In this document: one piece after another, positions 46,747-58,335 of the stretch | Position numbering within the stretch: the stretch's first letter is position 1 | How the letters are laid out: each line of letters starts with the position of its first letter | Source: Macrobrachium rosenbergii | Lineage: Eukaryota > Arthropoda > Malacostraca > Decapoda > Palaemonidae | Assembly (NCBI RefSeq): GCF_040412425.1 | Contig: NC_089784.1 | Coordinates: 37,863,070-37,927,069, forward strand | DNA length: 64,000 nucleotides | Reading direction: 5' to 3' | Notes under the pieces: model-generated | Seen by the model: only the letters and a program-made list of their open reading frames with translations | What the model was told of the DNA's origin: nothing | The model's database searches: none | Program-made: the position numbers and the translations under genes

Positions 46747-46748
<2 letters not shown>
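46319..46748. other. Block-C sequence without counterpart in B
   Basis: About 430 bp between AT and GT arrays, missing from block B at the aligned junction (about 25,680). No recognisable gene or repeat. Confidence 0.5.

Positions 46749-46749
<1 letters not shown>

Positions 46750-46803
<54 letters not shown>
46750..46803. repeat. (GT)n microsatellite
   Basis: About 27 GT units just before block homology with B resumes (46,850). Confidence 0.97.
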
Positions 46804-46805
<2 letters not shown>

Positions 46806-47445
46806 TTGCGTGTGTGAAAATTTCTCATCCATGACAATTTCTTCTTACGTTTAACAGGCATTCACAAGTAACTCTTTTATAATGGAGGCCCAATGATAAA
46901 TTCAGATGTCCAAATTCAGAATTGAAGACTGTCAAGGTCCCAAACTGCAAACTAGCTGTACACTGCTTTATTAAATCAGTTGCAAAAATCTGAGGAATAA
47001 TTGTTGATCTATACCACATTTTGACCCTTCAGAAAGCAATAACCACAATAGCCAATACAGTGACGTGAAAGATATTGATATCTTGAATCTCAGTGGAGAT
47101 ACTTCCTTTCCAAAATATGACTGGGATATAAAGAAGCATTAGTTTATCAAGTGATACTAAGAGAACTTGGGGCTAGAGAGATCAAAAGAAAAATGCTTGT
47201 AAAGAATCTCTCGGCTGGAAAAAAGGAAATTAAATAGCATTTGCCTTTCTCAAAGATGACGTATTGACGTTTAATACTGGAAATAGCGCTCATGACGTGA
47301 GAGGAGAAGGAGGGACATTTCAATGGAGCCATTCATCAACTTTACTGATTAATTTGAAATCCGGCACTGGCATCCCTCGGCATCTTGAGAGGCTAATTCG
47401 ATGCTTGTTTATTCATCATTTCCCACTGGAAGCCACCTGCTGTTC

Positions 47446-47448
<3 letters not shown>

Positions 47449-47503
<55 letters not shown>
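47449..47503. repeat. (CT)n microsatellite
   Basis: About 27 CT units. Block B at the aligned place reads CTGTCTTCTCCTATGCC (26,287-26,303), without an array. Confidence 0.97.
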
Positions 47504-47507
<4 letters not shown>

Positions 47508-47809
47508 GATCATTTTAGACATTTGACATACCGAATCATGAAATATACTGATGTACTTACGTCGTTCTTTGGCAATTTCAATAACACGATTACCATTGAC
47601 GTACTGAAAAGCACTTAGATGCTCAGAAGTTTGTGGAATTTCTACATTTTTTCTACCATATCCAACCAAAATCAATACAGAGAAGATAATAACGACGAGC
47701 TAAAGGATCTGCATCCGTCTGTCTAGTAAATAAAATGGGCGGATCACCTATGAAAATAACCGAGGTTTAAGCTTTAGGGGCCTTAATCACATGGGACGCC
47801 TGAAGTGCC

Positions 47810-48535
47810 ATCTGTCCACTTACCTCAAATGTTTCTCCACTATTTAACAACAGTCACACAAATCATACTATGCGAGTGTTAAAGTGGAATGCTGATTTCA
47901 GTTTTCACGTTTCCTAGAGTTTCTTTGTTATTTTACGTTTACGGTCATAACGAACATAAAAAAAACAGAAACCAAATTGTGTTGTATGTACTGCACTCCA
48001 GGGTAAATGCTACAAAAGTCTGATAATTGCTCACTATTCCCCGAGAGTACAAAATCATCGGATTTCTTGACATCGCTGCTTACCATAGAGGTGATAAACA
48101 TTGATTAAGTGAAGGATACGATAAGTTTGATTTAACTCAACGCTACAGTGTTTAAGGATGTAAGGTTACTGCCACAGTCAGAGAAGATATAAAAATAATT
48201 ATTTTTGCAAAAAAAAAAAAAAATCTGTTAAAGAATGCTTGGGCAAAATACTATTGGCAGTCTCCAAACGAGCTTAGAATCGGGTTTACGTCACATACGC
48301 GGGTTTGAGAGGGCAAAAACAATCATGCTAACAATATATAACAAAACTGTAATTAAAAATATTGTACATTGTGCTTCACGTAGTGTGTACTCTCATAAGT
48401 GTCCAAACTGAAACATTATAATGACTGATATTTGTTATATTTTTTCTGATTTTCTTTCTTACATCATCCCTGTATATAACGTCTCCATAATTTTCATTCC
48501 TCCACGACCTGACATATAAGATAGCACAGATCAGT
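47810..48535. other. Unassigned part of block C
   Basis: No homology followed to B here and no recognisable gene. A run of A (48,211-48,223) is the only simple repeat. Confidence 0.5.
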
Positions 48536-48537
48536 AA

Positions 48538-48697
48538 TTCTAGTCAAAATATTAGATTAACACAATATATATACAAACGCGCACACATGCATATGTATAT
48601 ATATATATATGTGTGTGTGTATGTGTATACATATATACATATGTGTTTGTGCATGTGTATGTATATATATTGTGTTAATCTAATATTTTGACTAGAA
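48538..48697. repeat. Perfect 37-bp inverted repeat flanking a microsatellite-rich loop
   Basis: 48,538-48,574 and 48,661-48,697 are exact reverse complements (core TAGTCAAAATATTAGATTAA, continuing into CACAATATATATAC). The ~86-bp interior is itself built of CA/TG and AT runs, making the whole 160 bp close to palindromic. The copy in block B at the aligned place (before 32,800) has only microsatellites. Confidence 0.93.
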
Positions 48698-48742
48698 ATA
48701 TATGTATTTATACATGAATGATTTAAGATAGCAAAGGAAATT

Positions 48743-49075
48743 ATTCTCCATGAGGCATCGTAATTCTGGGGTTCTCCAGCGCCAACGAGAATGCTGGGGT
48801 TTCCATAAGGACTCTCTTCTGCTGGAGAGGGGAACACAGTCTGAAGATACTTGATATTCAAAGTGTACCGCTTCAGTGCAATGCTCACTTTATTGACCTC
48901 AAGCTGCCCATAGCCATCGCCCTGGTAAACTATTTTTGTCTTTAATTAGGTTATTTAGAGGCTGTTTCTTGTCATGCACCTCCACAAAACGCTGACTGAT
49001 AATCCCATTATCGCGACTGGCTTGAGGTCGGTCGTTAGGGTTGTCAGCCATTGCCCAAATCAGCTTGTATTAAGA
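48743..49075 (-). pseudogene. Exon-like coding stretch, block C copy, frameshifted
   Basis: The minus strand has ASRDNGIISQRFVEVHDKKQ and, in another frame after a shift near 48,925, KRYTLNIKYLQTVFPSPAEE. Both align with the block B copy at 32,812-33,135. The upstream end has ATGGCTGACAACCC (about 49,040-49,053), a possible start codon that is altered in B. Product unknown. Confidence 0.4.
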
Positions 49076-50030
49076 AGCTTGCATGCTTCTTCAGAGCACA
49101 TACATTATAAACCCCACTGGTCCACGAATCCTGGTTAATACAATGGGATAGATAAAGATCCTCAGCAACAATCTCACGGTATTACTCCATTGATGATTAT
49201 CCTCCAAAGAGCATCTGCTTGTTATATGTATGATGTCCCATTCAATATTGTGTAAAGTTTATTCACTTTAACTTTGGCACGTCGTCATCATCCATAGCAT
49301 TTCCAGAAAAAGTTTTTTATTATTCTGCGAAACTGGAATCTAGTATTGGTGAGTGATAGATTACAGCATCCCGAGAAAATGTGAATGCTACGGTTCTCAG
49401 AAATTACAGAACGCCATTAACCTAGATTAATGGGAATTAAAGGTAACAGCCTACAGGGACTATAGTTTAGTTTCGAAATGTTAATTGGAATTCTTTAAAT
49501 ATTTGCTTAGAACACTGGAGAGCTAAGGGTATTTAGTGAAAGGTTTACGGCTGAAGAAAAAATTCAAATTCCACAGGTTTTCTTAAAGAAAACATAAAAA
49601 CTTTGCAATCTAGTAAAGAAGTTAAAAGATTCACGTGAAGCTTGATTAGTGCAGTGATGCTGTTATGCTTTTCATTAGTTTTTTTTTATCTATTGTATGC
49701 TCAATGATAGTGAGTTTAATCTGAATATTCTTCACAAACAATTAAATTCCCAAAAACTTATCTTTGGCAATTTTGAGATTTTGATGTTAATTCATTTCAG
49801 ATATCAAAGCACTTTCAGCCTATACTCTTTTCAGCTGACATCGCTGCTGGAATTAACTATTCATAAGTATTAAACACGTGGGTCTCTTGATCTCAGTAAC
49901 ATCATGAAACTCACGCGTGAAATAAGAATACTAATAGATACTCGACGAATAATCGTTTTTCTAGGAATTTTGAAGCTTTATCAAGTTTCACAGCTTTAAT
50001 CTCTTATTTCGTCGGTATACAAGCCTTCGT

Positions 50031-50034
<4 letters not shown>

Positions 50035-50102
<68 letters not shown>
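50035..50102. repeat. (CT)n microsatellite
   Basis: Counterpart of 34,065-34,145 in block B and of the GA array at 58,956-59,012 in block E. Confidence 0.97.
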
Positions 50103-50105
<3 letters not shown>

Positions 50106-50699
50106 ACTGAAGTAACAACCAAATGATCAAAATCGATCTAAAAATTCACTGCCCCGGATATACATCATAAAGGAACCTGGACAACTGTTAAGTGTCTCAA
50201 ATGAAATGTGGACCAAGTACTCCCCTTTCTTTAATGGCCTACGTGATGGATGATTTCAGTCTATATATTAACTGGAAAAAGGGGCCCTATTTCAATATTT
50301 GGTTGGTTCTATCGTTTTAGGACTGGGTTACCACGAGACCTTGCGGTGTGGGGCTCTGTCGAACTCCTTTAAAATGCTTGACGAAAAAGAAGAAAGACGA
50401 AGAAGAATAAATTTATTCTTTCAGACTAAAAGAGTCGCGCCAAAAGAAGCCCATTTATAGCCAGGAAGAGCAAATAGGTATAACGCAACTTACCGTTCTC
50501 GCGGTATTTAATGTTCTTCCTAATTTTGCCATCTCTCACTCTCAAGTCTCACTCACTCTCAACATTTTCAATTTGTTTCTTGCTCTCCCTTTCATGGTGT
50601 GCACACGTTTATTATCGAATCCATCAACTGCAGATAAGAGCGAGTTCACCACATTTTTATAGGGTCTTTTACGATCGTATCTAATCCTCCAATAATCGT

Positions 50700-50700
<1 letters not shown>

Positions 50701-50759
<59 letters not shown>
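50701..50759. repeat. (CT)n microsatellite, counterpart of 58,262-58,333
   Basis: The inverted partner in block E has homologous flanks: TCTAATCCTCCAATAATCGTG here, CACGATTATTAGCGGATTAGA there. Confidence 0.97.
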
Positions 50760-50762
<3 letters not shown>

Positions 50763-50922
50763 ACCGATATTCAGTATCCTTTTTTTCATATGTCGAATTC
50801 TTTTTGAATTGTTTCAAATCCATTCTCAAATAAGATTTAACTAAAAAAATTTTCTTCACAATGTTGTTTCAGAGTTTGTGACGAGCAATAAGGATGCTTT
50901 TCCATACTGCTTCAGTATTAAT

Positions 50923-50923
<1 letters not shown>

Positions 50924-50967
<44 letters not shown>
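50924..50967. repeat. (CT)n microsatellite
   Basis: About 22 CT units. The aligned B and E positions do not show this array. Confidence 0.97.
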
Positions 50968-50969
<2 letters not shown>

Positions 50970-51334
50970 CGTCATTTCACAGACAGGAATCGATCAATCT
51001 GTCAGTCAGTCGGCAACGGAAATACACGAAGCGTTTGCTTTACGCAAGCTGGGGAACGATTAGAATGATTATTTTATTGTCAAGTTTACTTAGTCCTTTT
51101 AACCAGTCACATATTATATTAAAATTTTGTTATTTCCATCTACTTTACATATCACTGAATCTCCGTATTAATGCTCTCAACTTTGACAACAGAACCAATC
51201 CAGTTATCCTTTAATTAAAGGGTTCTTTTTTCTAGTTCTCAGTCTTAAGATTAGTAATTTTTATGTCTTTCTTCTTTCATACATTTCAAAAATACATTCA
51301 AACCTGTTCTTTCAAATGAATGATTCCAGAAGTG

Positions 51335-51925
51335 CCTAGAATGATTTCGACTGTCAAATTTTCATACTTTCACTCCAACATTCCTCTACTTTATTATTTT
51401 ATTTCACTGAAGACGTTTGTTTTCAGTTTGAGGTTAATAGAGCTATCAGTAGTCGACGATGGCAATCAGGGAATCAGAAAGGAGCATGAAAAACTAGGGC
51501 CTTAACTAATAAAAAAATCAAGAGAAAAATTTTTATCTATCAAACTGAAGACCTAAATGGATGTGGGTTTTTATTCAAAAACCTAAATGAAATAAAAAAA
51601 TAAAAAGAGACTACTAAAAATGATCTCCATTACAGTATTTCTCATTTTCAAAAATCAGAGTATATACTTGTTTCAAATGGCAGAGGACGACGGGGGTGAC
51701 AGCTTAATTACTTTATCTAAACCAAAACTAGACGGCAAGTAGACTCCACCACGAGTATAAGTACTGGAAAAATTATAAATGTACATCTTTGGCCTTTTCT
51801 ATTCAACAATTTAGGCACCTGTTTTCATTAGCAGAGGCTGATAAGAATGGCATCCTAATTCTTTTATCTAACCCAAACCTAAATGACAAGTTTACTCACG
51901 GATCGGGCTCTTGAAACCTGTTTTC
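51335..51925. other. Unassigned sequence
   Basis: AT-rich, with a weak internal duplication (AACCxAAACTxxACGGCAAG near 51,719 and AACCCAAACCTAAATGACAAG near 51,880). No gene recognised. Confidence 0.5.
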
Positions 51926-51929
51926 GCGA

Positions 51930-52275
51930 CTCCCTCAAAGGATGTTGGAATATTATGTAAAGCCTTTCGGTAAGAAAAACGCCCCCGTGATATTCCAGTG
52001 GATGAACAGTATCTGAGACAAGGGTTGCGTGGAGTTATTGCCTATCTAGATGACATAATCATCTATAGTGACACTTGGGAGGAGCACATCAAAAGGCTTT
52101 ATATACACCGTTTTCAAAAGACTGGCAGAAGCCAATTTAACCACAATTTCTCGAAGACAGTGTTCGCCCTTGCTTAAGCCACATACCTTTGGCATGTCGC
52201 AAGACACGGTTCTGTCCAGCGAAATCGAGATCGGTCGAGTAACAGTCAGTAACTTGATTCATCGAAATATCGACA
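51930..52275 (+). pseudogene. Ty3/gypsy-type reverse transcriptase fragment, frameshifted
   Basis: The plus strand contains a KPFG...NAPVIFQWMNS-like piece, then in another frame LRQGLRGVIAYLDDIIIYSD with the catalytic YLDD at 52,043-52,054 and EEHIKRL after it. A further shift is followed by VFKRLAEANLT and pieces of the KTVFA...YLGH region. This is the standard order of Ty3-type RT palm to thumb. It is a different lineage from the copies at 36-40 kb and 53.8-57.7 kb (YLDD rather than YMDD, closer to typical gypsy). No other domains remain. Confidence 0.8.
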
Positions 52276-52339
52276 TGAAAAAGCATGAAAATAAAACCTA
52301 ATGCATTCCTATAACGTTAAAAAATACCATACAACATCC

Positions 52340-53815
52340 TTCTCTATCCCTTTGCTAAATATCATTCTTATTGACTGCCTTTAATACGACTATACATTCT
52401 AGTTTTAACTTTGAAATTTTACCTGTTTTTATCGCTTTTTAATTCGTTATTTTGCGTCATAGAAATTTCTATTTAACGTGAAATATGACAAGTTTTTAAA
52501 GTTTTCGATTCGTTTTTTTGTGTCATAATAAATTTTAAAGAAATGAGGAATGAAACAAATATATACAAAACTGGACAAAATAATTCAGAACTTATAAAAT
52601 ACATAGATGAAAATAAATAAATTAATTTAAAGATTAAAAGAAAAAGAAAAAAATTAAAACCCAGGAAATATATAAAATATTAAAATAAAATATATATAAA
52701 TATAAAAATAACCATTAAATTCAATAAATAATCTACAATGAAGGATTTCTTATTCTAATCATCACTGAGTAATTTTCATTATTTGTTCTTATTTTTTTAT
52801 ATCTAATATTCTAATGTAATTTTTATTTTTGAATATTTTACTTACTTATTTTGATCATTATTATTGGTTCTATTTCTATTTTTCTATTTATTTTTTGCTT
52901 TCATCCTTATTCATTTTATTCTATATCTTATATTCTTTTATATTTTCTTTAAATTTTTTTCTTATTTTTTAATAACTTTTTTTACTCCAGTTTTTAAATT
53001 TTACATCTCATATACTTTTTCATCAGACAGTTATTATTTCACATACTTTTATTCGTTTTTCACTTCAATATTTTTTTCAATTTAAATTCAAATTATTTTA
53101 TTATTTAGTTTCATTTCAAATTATTATTTCTCATTTTTTTTTTTTATTTCGATATCTTAAATTTCTTATTATTTCATTTTCATTTAAACTCATATTCTTC
53201 TATTTTTAGTTTTATTTCAAATCATTACTTCTTTTTATTTAGATAACTTTTATTCGTTTTTCACTTCAATATTTTTTTCAATTCAAATTCAAATTATTTT
53301 ATTATTTAGTTTCATTTCAAATTATTATTTCTCATTTTTTTATTTTTATTTCGATATCTTAAATTTCTTATTATTTCATTTTCATTTAAACTCATATTCT
53401 TCTATTTTTAGTTTTATTTCAAATCATTACTTCTTTTTATTTAGATAACTTAAATTTCGTATTATTTCATTTTCATTTAAATTCATATTCCTTTATTTTT
53501 CAGTTTTATTTATAGTTATTTTTTCATTTTTATTTCGATATCTAAAATTCATTATTTCTTTTTTTTTATTTATATGCATATCCTTTTATTTTTTAGTTTT
53601 ATTTCAAAGTATTATTTATCCTTTTTTATTTCAACATCTTAAATTTCGTATTATTTCATTTTCATTTATATTCATATTCTTTTATTTTTCAGTTTTATTT
53701 CAAATTATTATTTTTCATTTTTACTTCCATATCTATAGTCTCTATTTTTTATTTCGATAATTTTACTGAATATTTTTTTATTTTCTATTTCTATTTTGTT
53801 GGATTTTTTCTTTTG
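52340..53815. repeat. AT-rich TTTTATTT low-complexity tract with a 201-bp tandem duplication
   Basis: Almost 1.5 kb with very little G or C, built of TTTTATTTC/ATTTCAAAT-like words. 53,046-53,246 and 53,247-53,447 are nearly identical (start CTTTTATTCGTTTTTCACTT), and more diverged units follow to about 53,720. The right end joins the protease of the Ty3-like copy 2, truncating it. Open frames here are composition artefacts. Confidence 0.85.
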
Positions 53816-54296
53816 ATTTTTTTTCCTTTCGAAAAACCGAGATTTTGTGCCTCCGACACGCTGGATGACCCAGTAACAAAGTATTCCCCAAAGCAGGCCC
53901 TCTTATAACCAAAAATGGTTCTGTAAAAGTTCTACCCCCAAAATCTACGTAACCCAATCCCTGTAACCTATTTGCTTGAACATCACATACTGTCTCTTTA
54001 GCAGGTCTCAAAGAACGATCGGAAAACATCAATTGGAACAACTCATATAATTCATCAAATTAATAGAGACGCCTGTGTCTATAAAAATACTCACATAAAT
54101 CCCATACACAGACCCTTTTACCACTGGCTTCCCCTCTGAGGGTTCCCCCAGAAGTCCTGTCTCACAAGACACACCAATCACGTTTTTCTTTACACCTGAT
54201 GGGTCTTCCGACAACAGTCGCCGATCACTAGATCCCCTCGAAAAACCCCCTTGAGGAACTTTCTTAGCTAAGCTACCAAAATTCTGAAATGTAGGC
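53815..54296 (-). pseudogene. Aspartic protease, Ty3-like copy 2
   Basis: The minus strand encodes FIDTGVSINLMN (DTGVS at 54,068-54,079; copy 1 has DTGAS) and, in another frame, PAKETVCDVQANRL, also present in copy 1. The frame runs into the AT-rich tract after LGHPACRRHKISVF. The change of Ala to Val in the active-site motif would impair the enzyme even without the frameshift. Confidence 0.7.
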
Positions 54297-54590
54297 CTAA
54301 ACATTATCCTGTTTAAGAGACGGACAAACCCGCCAAGGGTGGCCATATCTCCTACAACCGCCACAATATTTAACACGGCAAAACCTCTTAATGTGTCCCT
54401 GCATATTACAATTAAAACAAAGAACCCGTGGAGCCCGAGAACTCAACCCAACCATCGACCTCTGGCTCTCCCGAATTTCAACAAACCCCTTCAAACTGCG
54501 GACTGAAACTCTGCGCCTTGCACAACCATAGGCTGATCTAAGGAATCTCTGATCATTGTCCCTTCTACCCATTTTCGCAGCTTTCCTCTT
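54297..54590 (-). pseudogene. Gag nucleocapsid, Ty3-like copy 2
   Basis: Minus-strand frame of 91 codons with CFNCNMQGHIKRFC (54,378-54,419) and YCGGCRRYGHPWRVC, nearly the same as copy 1. As in copy 1, only about 50 codons precede the first knuckle and no capsid domain is present. Confidence 0.8.
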
Positions 54591-55272
54591 CGTAAGTAAA
54601 TCCGGTAACTCACTCTTGGCTGATCACAAATACAAAATTTCCCAAGACATGTGGAAGGAAACCCCTCAAAGAAAAAACAAAAGAAAAAGCAATTCTCCCC
54701 GAAAAATTCCCACACAGGAAGAACCCCACAATGTTAATTCCCTTTACTCCAACAATTAATTCCCTAAAATCAAAAGAAAGTACTATTTAGACCACAATTA
54801 AATCAAAACCAAACGGGGAAAAAACACAGAGACGGGTCGAGCGCACAGCTGACTGCAAAGTAGGTCAATATGAACTTCAGTTTTCAGGGACAATAACAAA
54901 CCTTTGAGACGCGTCCGCTTCGGACTCAGTTGCCAAGGCGAAAATCGCAGAGTAAGCTCACACCCCCGATTTTGGACCCAGTTACAACACCCTCTTACAC
55001 ATGTGCATGTATGTAACCAAAATAAAACACGTGTGTATGTAACTAAAAAAGAAAAAGTTTAAAATCTAAGAAATGTTTACCCAATAATGTAAGAAATATT
55101 TATTCCCAATAACCCAATATCCATCAAGCACTTGTCAGCACAATAACCCACGTTCCTCAAAAATAACTTTTAAAAATAAAAAAAAAAATATTCCGTAATC
55201 CCCAATTATTTCCTGAACGCCGATGCAAACTGCCGATCGCGGAGAAAAAAAGAAAGTACTATAAAAAAAAAA

Positions 55273-57126
55273 AGCCGATTCACTTAAGGTAGATACTTGG
55301 GCCTACGAGACGTTTGTTTGGCGGCCTCTGATTGGCTGGTACTGGGAGGTCTGCAGCTCGCTCACTGTTTCATTTTAACATCTGTCGCTCAGAAAACTTG
55401 AAATATCTTTATATTTCTTCATTTATCTCACGTTTTACACAAGATAGGAAAGTTTTGGTCATACCATAGGATTCGGTATTAATTGTACAACTAAATCGTG
55501 ATTTCCTGAAACCAGTAAGATAAAACACAAAGGAATTACAACGAGTAAAAGTGAAGAGAGAAGTATTTCATTCTTTATACCTGTTTTTACATATCGTCGG
55601 ATTTTGCATCATTGATGCCATCAAGATAAAATAAAACTTGTTTTCATACAACAAATTCACCCTGAATACGCTGGTGCTCTCAGATTTTAGATGAGTGTGA
55701 TATGTGAAGAGAAAATGAAGAATATGCCTTATTATGTTGCATCCGTTCTTGACTCAGTTTGGTAGTAGAAACCGAGAGACGGTGACCTGCAAAGCCGAGG
55801 TGCCGTTGACAGTTGCCAATTAGCAATATGAGAAGTTAACATTTTCGACAATATTTTAGTTATATTGTTATGTCATTACATTTTCTGTAAATAAAGGCAT
55901 AGAATTCCCATTATGAATGTCGAACTTTTTCACTCCAGTATCATATAATTATGTCCGTATGTCTGGAAACTCTGATAAGAAAAAATTAATAATCATATGG
56001 ATGCATCTGGATGTGTTGGCTTCAATTTAGGCTAGGTGAGAAATTTGCATACTGTAGGCTACATGATAAATAACAGGCCTGCACAATTATCAAATATAAC
56101 ATGTATATAGAGGAATAAACGTTCTGGTGTAAGAGGAGCTCAAACAAGTTCTGAAAAAGACAGAATTTTATATTCGTTACATCGCCAATAGATTTTATGG
56201 TAAGAAATAAAAAGATGTACTTTCGTTCATTGAATGAACATATAAAAACCATCAGCTTTTCGTGTTATTGACCAAAGAAGCAAGCGGCCATAATAATGAA
56301 ATCATGATTATTTAGCCTGTTATTTATCATATAGCCTACAGTATGCAATTTTCCCATCTAGACTAAATTGAAGCCAACACATCCAGATGCATCCATATCA
56401 TTATTCATTTTTTCTTATCAGATATGTCCAGACATACGGACAAATATGATATTGGAGTGAAAAAGTTCGACAGTCATAATGTGAATTCTATGCATTTATG
56501 TACAGAAAATGCAATGACATAACAATACGGTAAATACTGTCGAAACTGCAAACTTCTCATATCGCTAATTGGCAACTGTCAACGGCACCTCAAAGCTCTT
56601 GCTGTTTGCAGATCACCGTCTCTCGGCACTACTGCCAAACTGAGTAAAGAACAGATGCAACATAATACGACATATTCTTCATTTTCTCTTTACATATCAC
56701 ACGCATCTAAAATCTGAAAGCACCAGCGTATTCAGGGTGAATTTATTGTATGAAAACACAAGTTTTATTTTATCTTGATCGCATCAATGATGCAAAATCC
56801 GACGATATGTAAAAACAGGTATAAAGAATAAAATGCTTCTCACTTCACTTTTACTCGTTGTAATTCCTTTGTGTTTTATCTTACTGGTTTCAGGAAATCA
56901 CGATTTAGTTGTACAATTAATACCCAATCCTATGGTATGACCAAAACTTTCCTATCTTGTGTAAAACGTGAGATAAATGAAGAAATATAAAGATATTTCA
57001 AGTTTTCTGAGCTACAGACTTTAAAATGAAACAGTGAGCGAGCTGCAGACCTCCCAGTACCAGCCAATCAGAGGCCACCAAACAAACGTCTCGTAGGCCC
57101 AAGAATCTACCTTAAGTGAATCGGCT
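55273..57126. mobile_element. 1.85-kb foldback element with ~806-bp inverted arms
   Basis: The left arm (55,273-56,078) and right arm (56,315-57,126) are highly similar reverse complements along their full length, with a 236-bp unpaired centre. The ends read AGCCGATTCACTTAAGGTAG and CTACCTTAAGTGAATCGGCT. No open frame suggests a transposase. It lies in the 5' region of Ty3-like copy 2, where copy 1 has no such sequence, so it is an insertion. Superfamily is uncertain; TTAA occurs inside both ends (55,284 and 57,112), a possible piggyBac-type hint, but flanking target duplications were not established. Confidence 0.88.
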
Positions 57127-57790
57127 ATAGTCGGTGCTCTAACTGCCACAGTCAACTCCCTCACAATAGAAAACGGGCTGTATTGAGAATGGGAAGAAAG
57201 CGGCATACTCCGCCCACTAAACTACATCACGAATACATCACTTTGCACAGCAACTCAGAGATGCATAGTAATCAGAAAACACAACTCGTCCTTAATCCGG
57301 CTTATTCCCCTCAAATTCCTCACTACAACCAACAGAAAGGAGAACACTTACGTGTTAATATCCCCCCTTCTTCGTCCACCACCTGCACCGCAAAAGAATA
57401 CAGCAACACTTCCTAACCTGAAATACACTCCCACGAGTTTTTCGACCCATACACACAGCCACTCATCACACAAGGCCATTAGCAACTGGCGATGAATCAC
57501 ACCTCTACTCCCAGTCGAACCAAAAATCTACGTCATCACATCACGCTTACCAACACAACGTCTGAAAGATAATTGGAACACGCCCTATTCCGGCCTAAAG
57601 TCCCCGTCACCAGTCTCTTCGGAGCTGTTGAAGGTCGTAAGGTCAAGGTCCGCTGCCGCCAAGCTATTATGCCCTATTAACAAGGTCAGATAGGGTCACA
57701 ACCTCCTCCTACATCTGTTTTAAGGACAATGTCATATCATCTTATATCTCTAAGAATCTCGGGTAGCAAACGGCCGGTACTAGGTCAGCA

Positions 57791-57793
<3 letters not shown>
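57127..57793. other. Remainder of presumed LTR/5' region of Ty3-like copy 2
   Basis: Continues the Ty3-like 5' region after the foldback (CGGCATACTCCGCCC... corresponds loosely to 39,905-40,000). A start such as TGTAGGAGGAGGTTGTGACC on the minus strand near 57,714 could be the LTR 5' end. Confidence 0.4.

Positions 57794-57859
<66 letters not shown>
57794..57859. repeat. (CT)n microsatellite
   Basis: About 33 CT units between Ty3-like copy 2 and block E. Confidence 0.97.
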
Positions 57860-57862
<3 letters not shown>

Positions 57863-58258
57863 ATCCAAGTCACTATCTGAACCAAGGAAGAACAACAAAC
57901 ACATGACTACCAAAAAATATAATTTACTCAGTAATCTAACATGACAAGTGGTTTGAAATGAAATAAAAATGAAATGGGAAGATCAACGTCCCAGAATTGC
58001 TACCCTCAAAATATCATGGTGCCATTAACTTCCATTTAGTAGGTCTCATCGTATAAGTTAAAATAAGTCAGTATGACCGAAGTCATGATAAGTCACATTC
58101 CCCACCATTTATAGTGGCCTCTATTCACAATACATCTGAAGAACAAAGGGGAAACACAACTTTTAAAATAAAAAATTCTGAAGCACCTTGGTACTGACAT
58201 GTGTTCAGTTATCTTACTACAGAAACGCTTTAAGAAGAAAATCACACTAAATATCGGC

Positions 58259-58335
<77 letters not shown>

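Larger units (their letters stand above)
41830..51330 (+). repeat. Large duplicated block C (third copy, direct relative to B)
   Basis: Aligned with block B over the whole length by the landmark pairs listed for B, and with block A (inverted) from 42,130 to the AT array at 46,119. The sequence present in B between about 17,530 and 20,640 is absent here: the match jumps at about 42,110. It is shorter than B mainly because it lacks the palindrome and the transposons at 28-32 kb. Mostly non-coding; contains two exon-like remnants. Confidence 0.85.
53815..57730 (-). mobile_element. Ty3-like LTR retrotransposon copy 2, 3'-truncated, with foldback insertion
   Basis: Same family as the copy at 36,148-40,560. 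Minus strand: presumed LTR (about 57,730-54,985 minus the 1.85-kb foldback), leader (54,985-54,590), gag nucleocapsid and protease. It ends in the protease at the AT-rich tract near 53,815; RT, RNase H, integrase and 3' LTR are missing. A possible LTR 3' end/primer-binding region lies at TTGTAACTGGGTCC on the minus strand near 54,980, but this is tentative. Confidence 0.7.
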
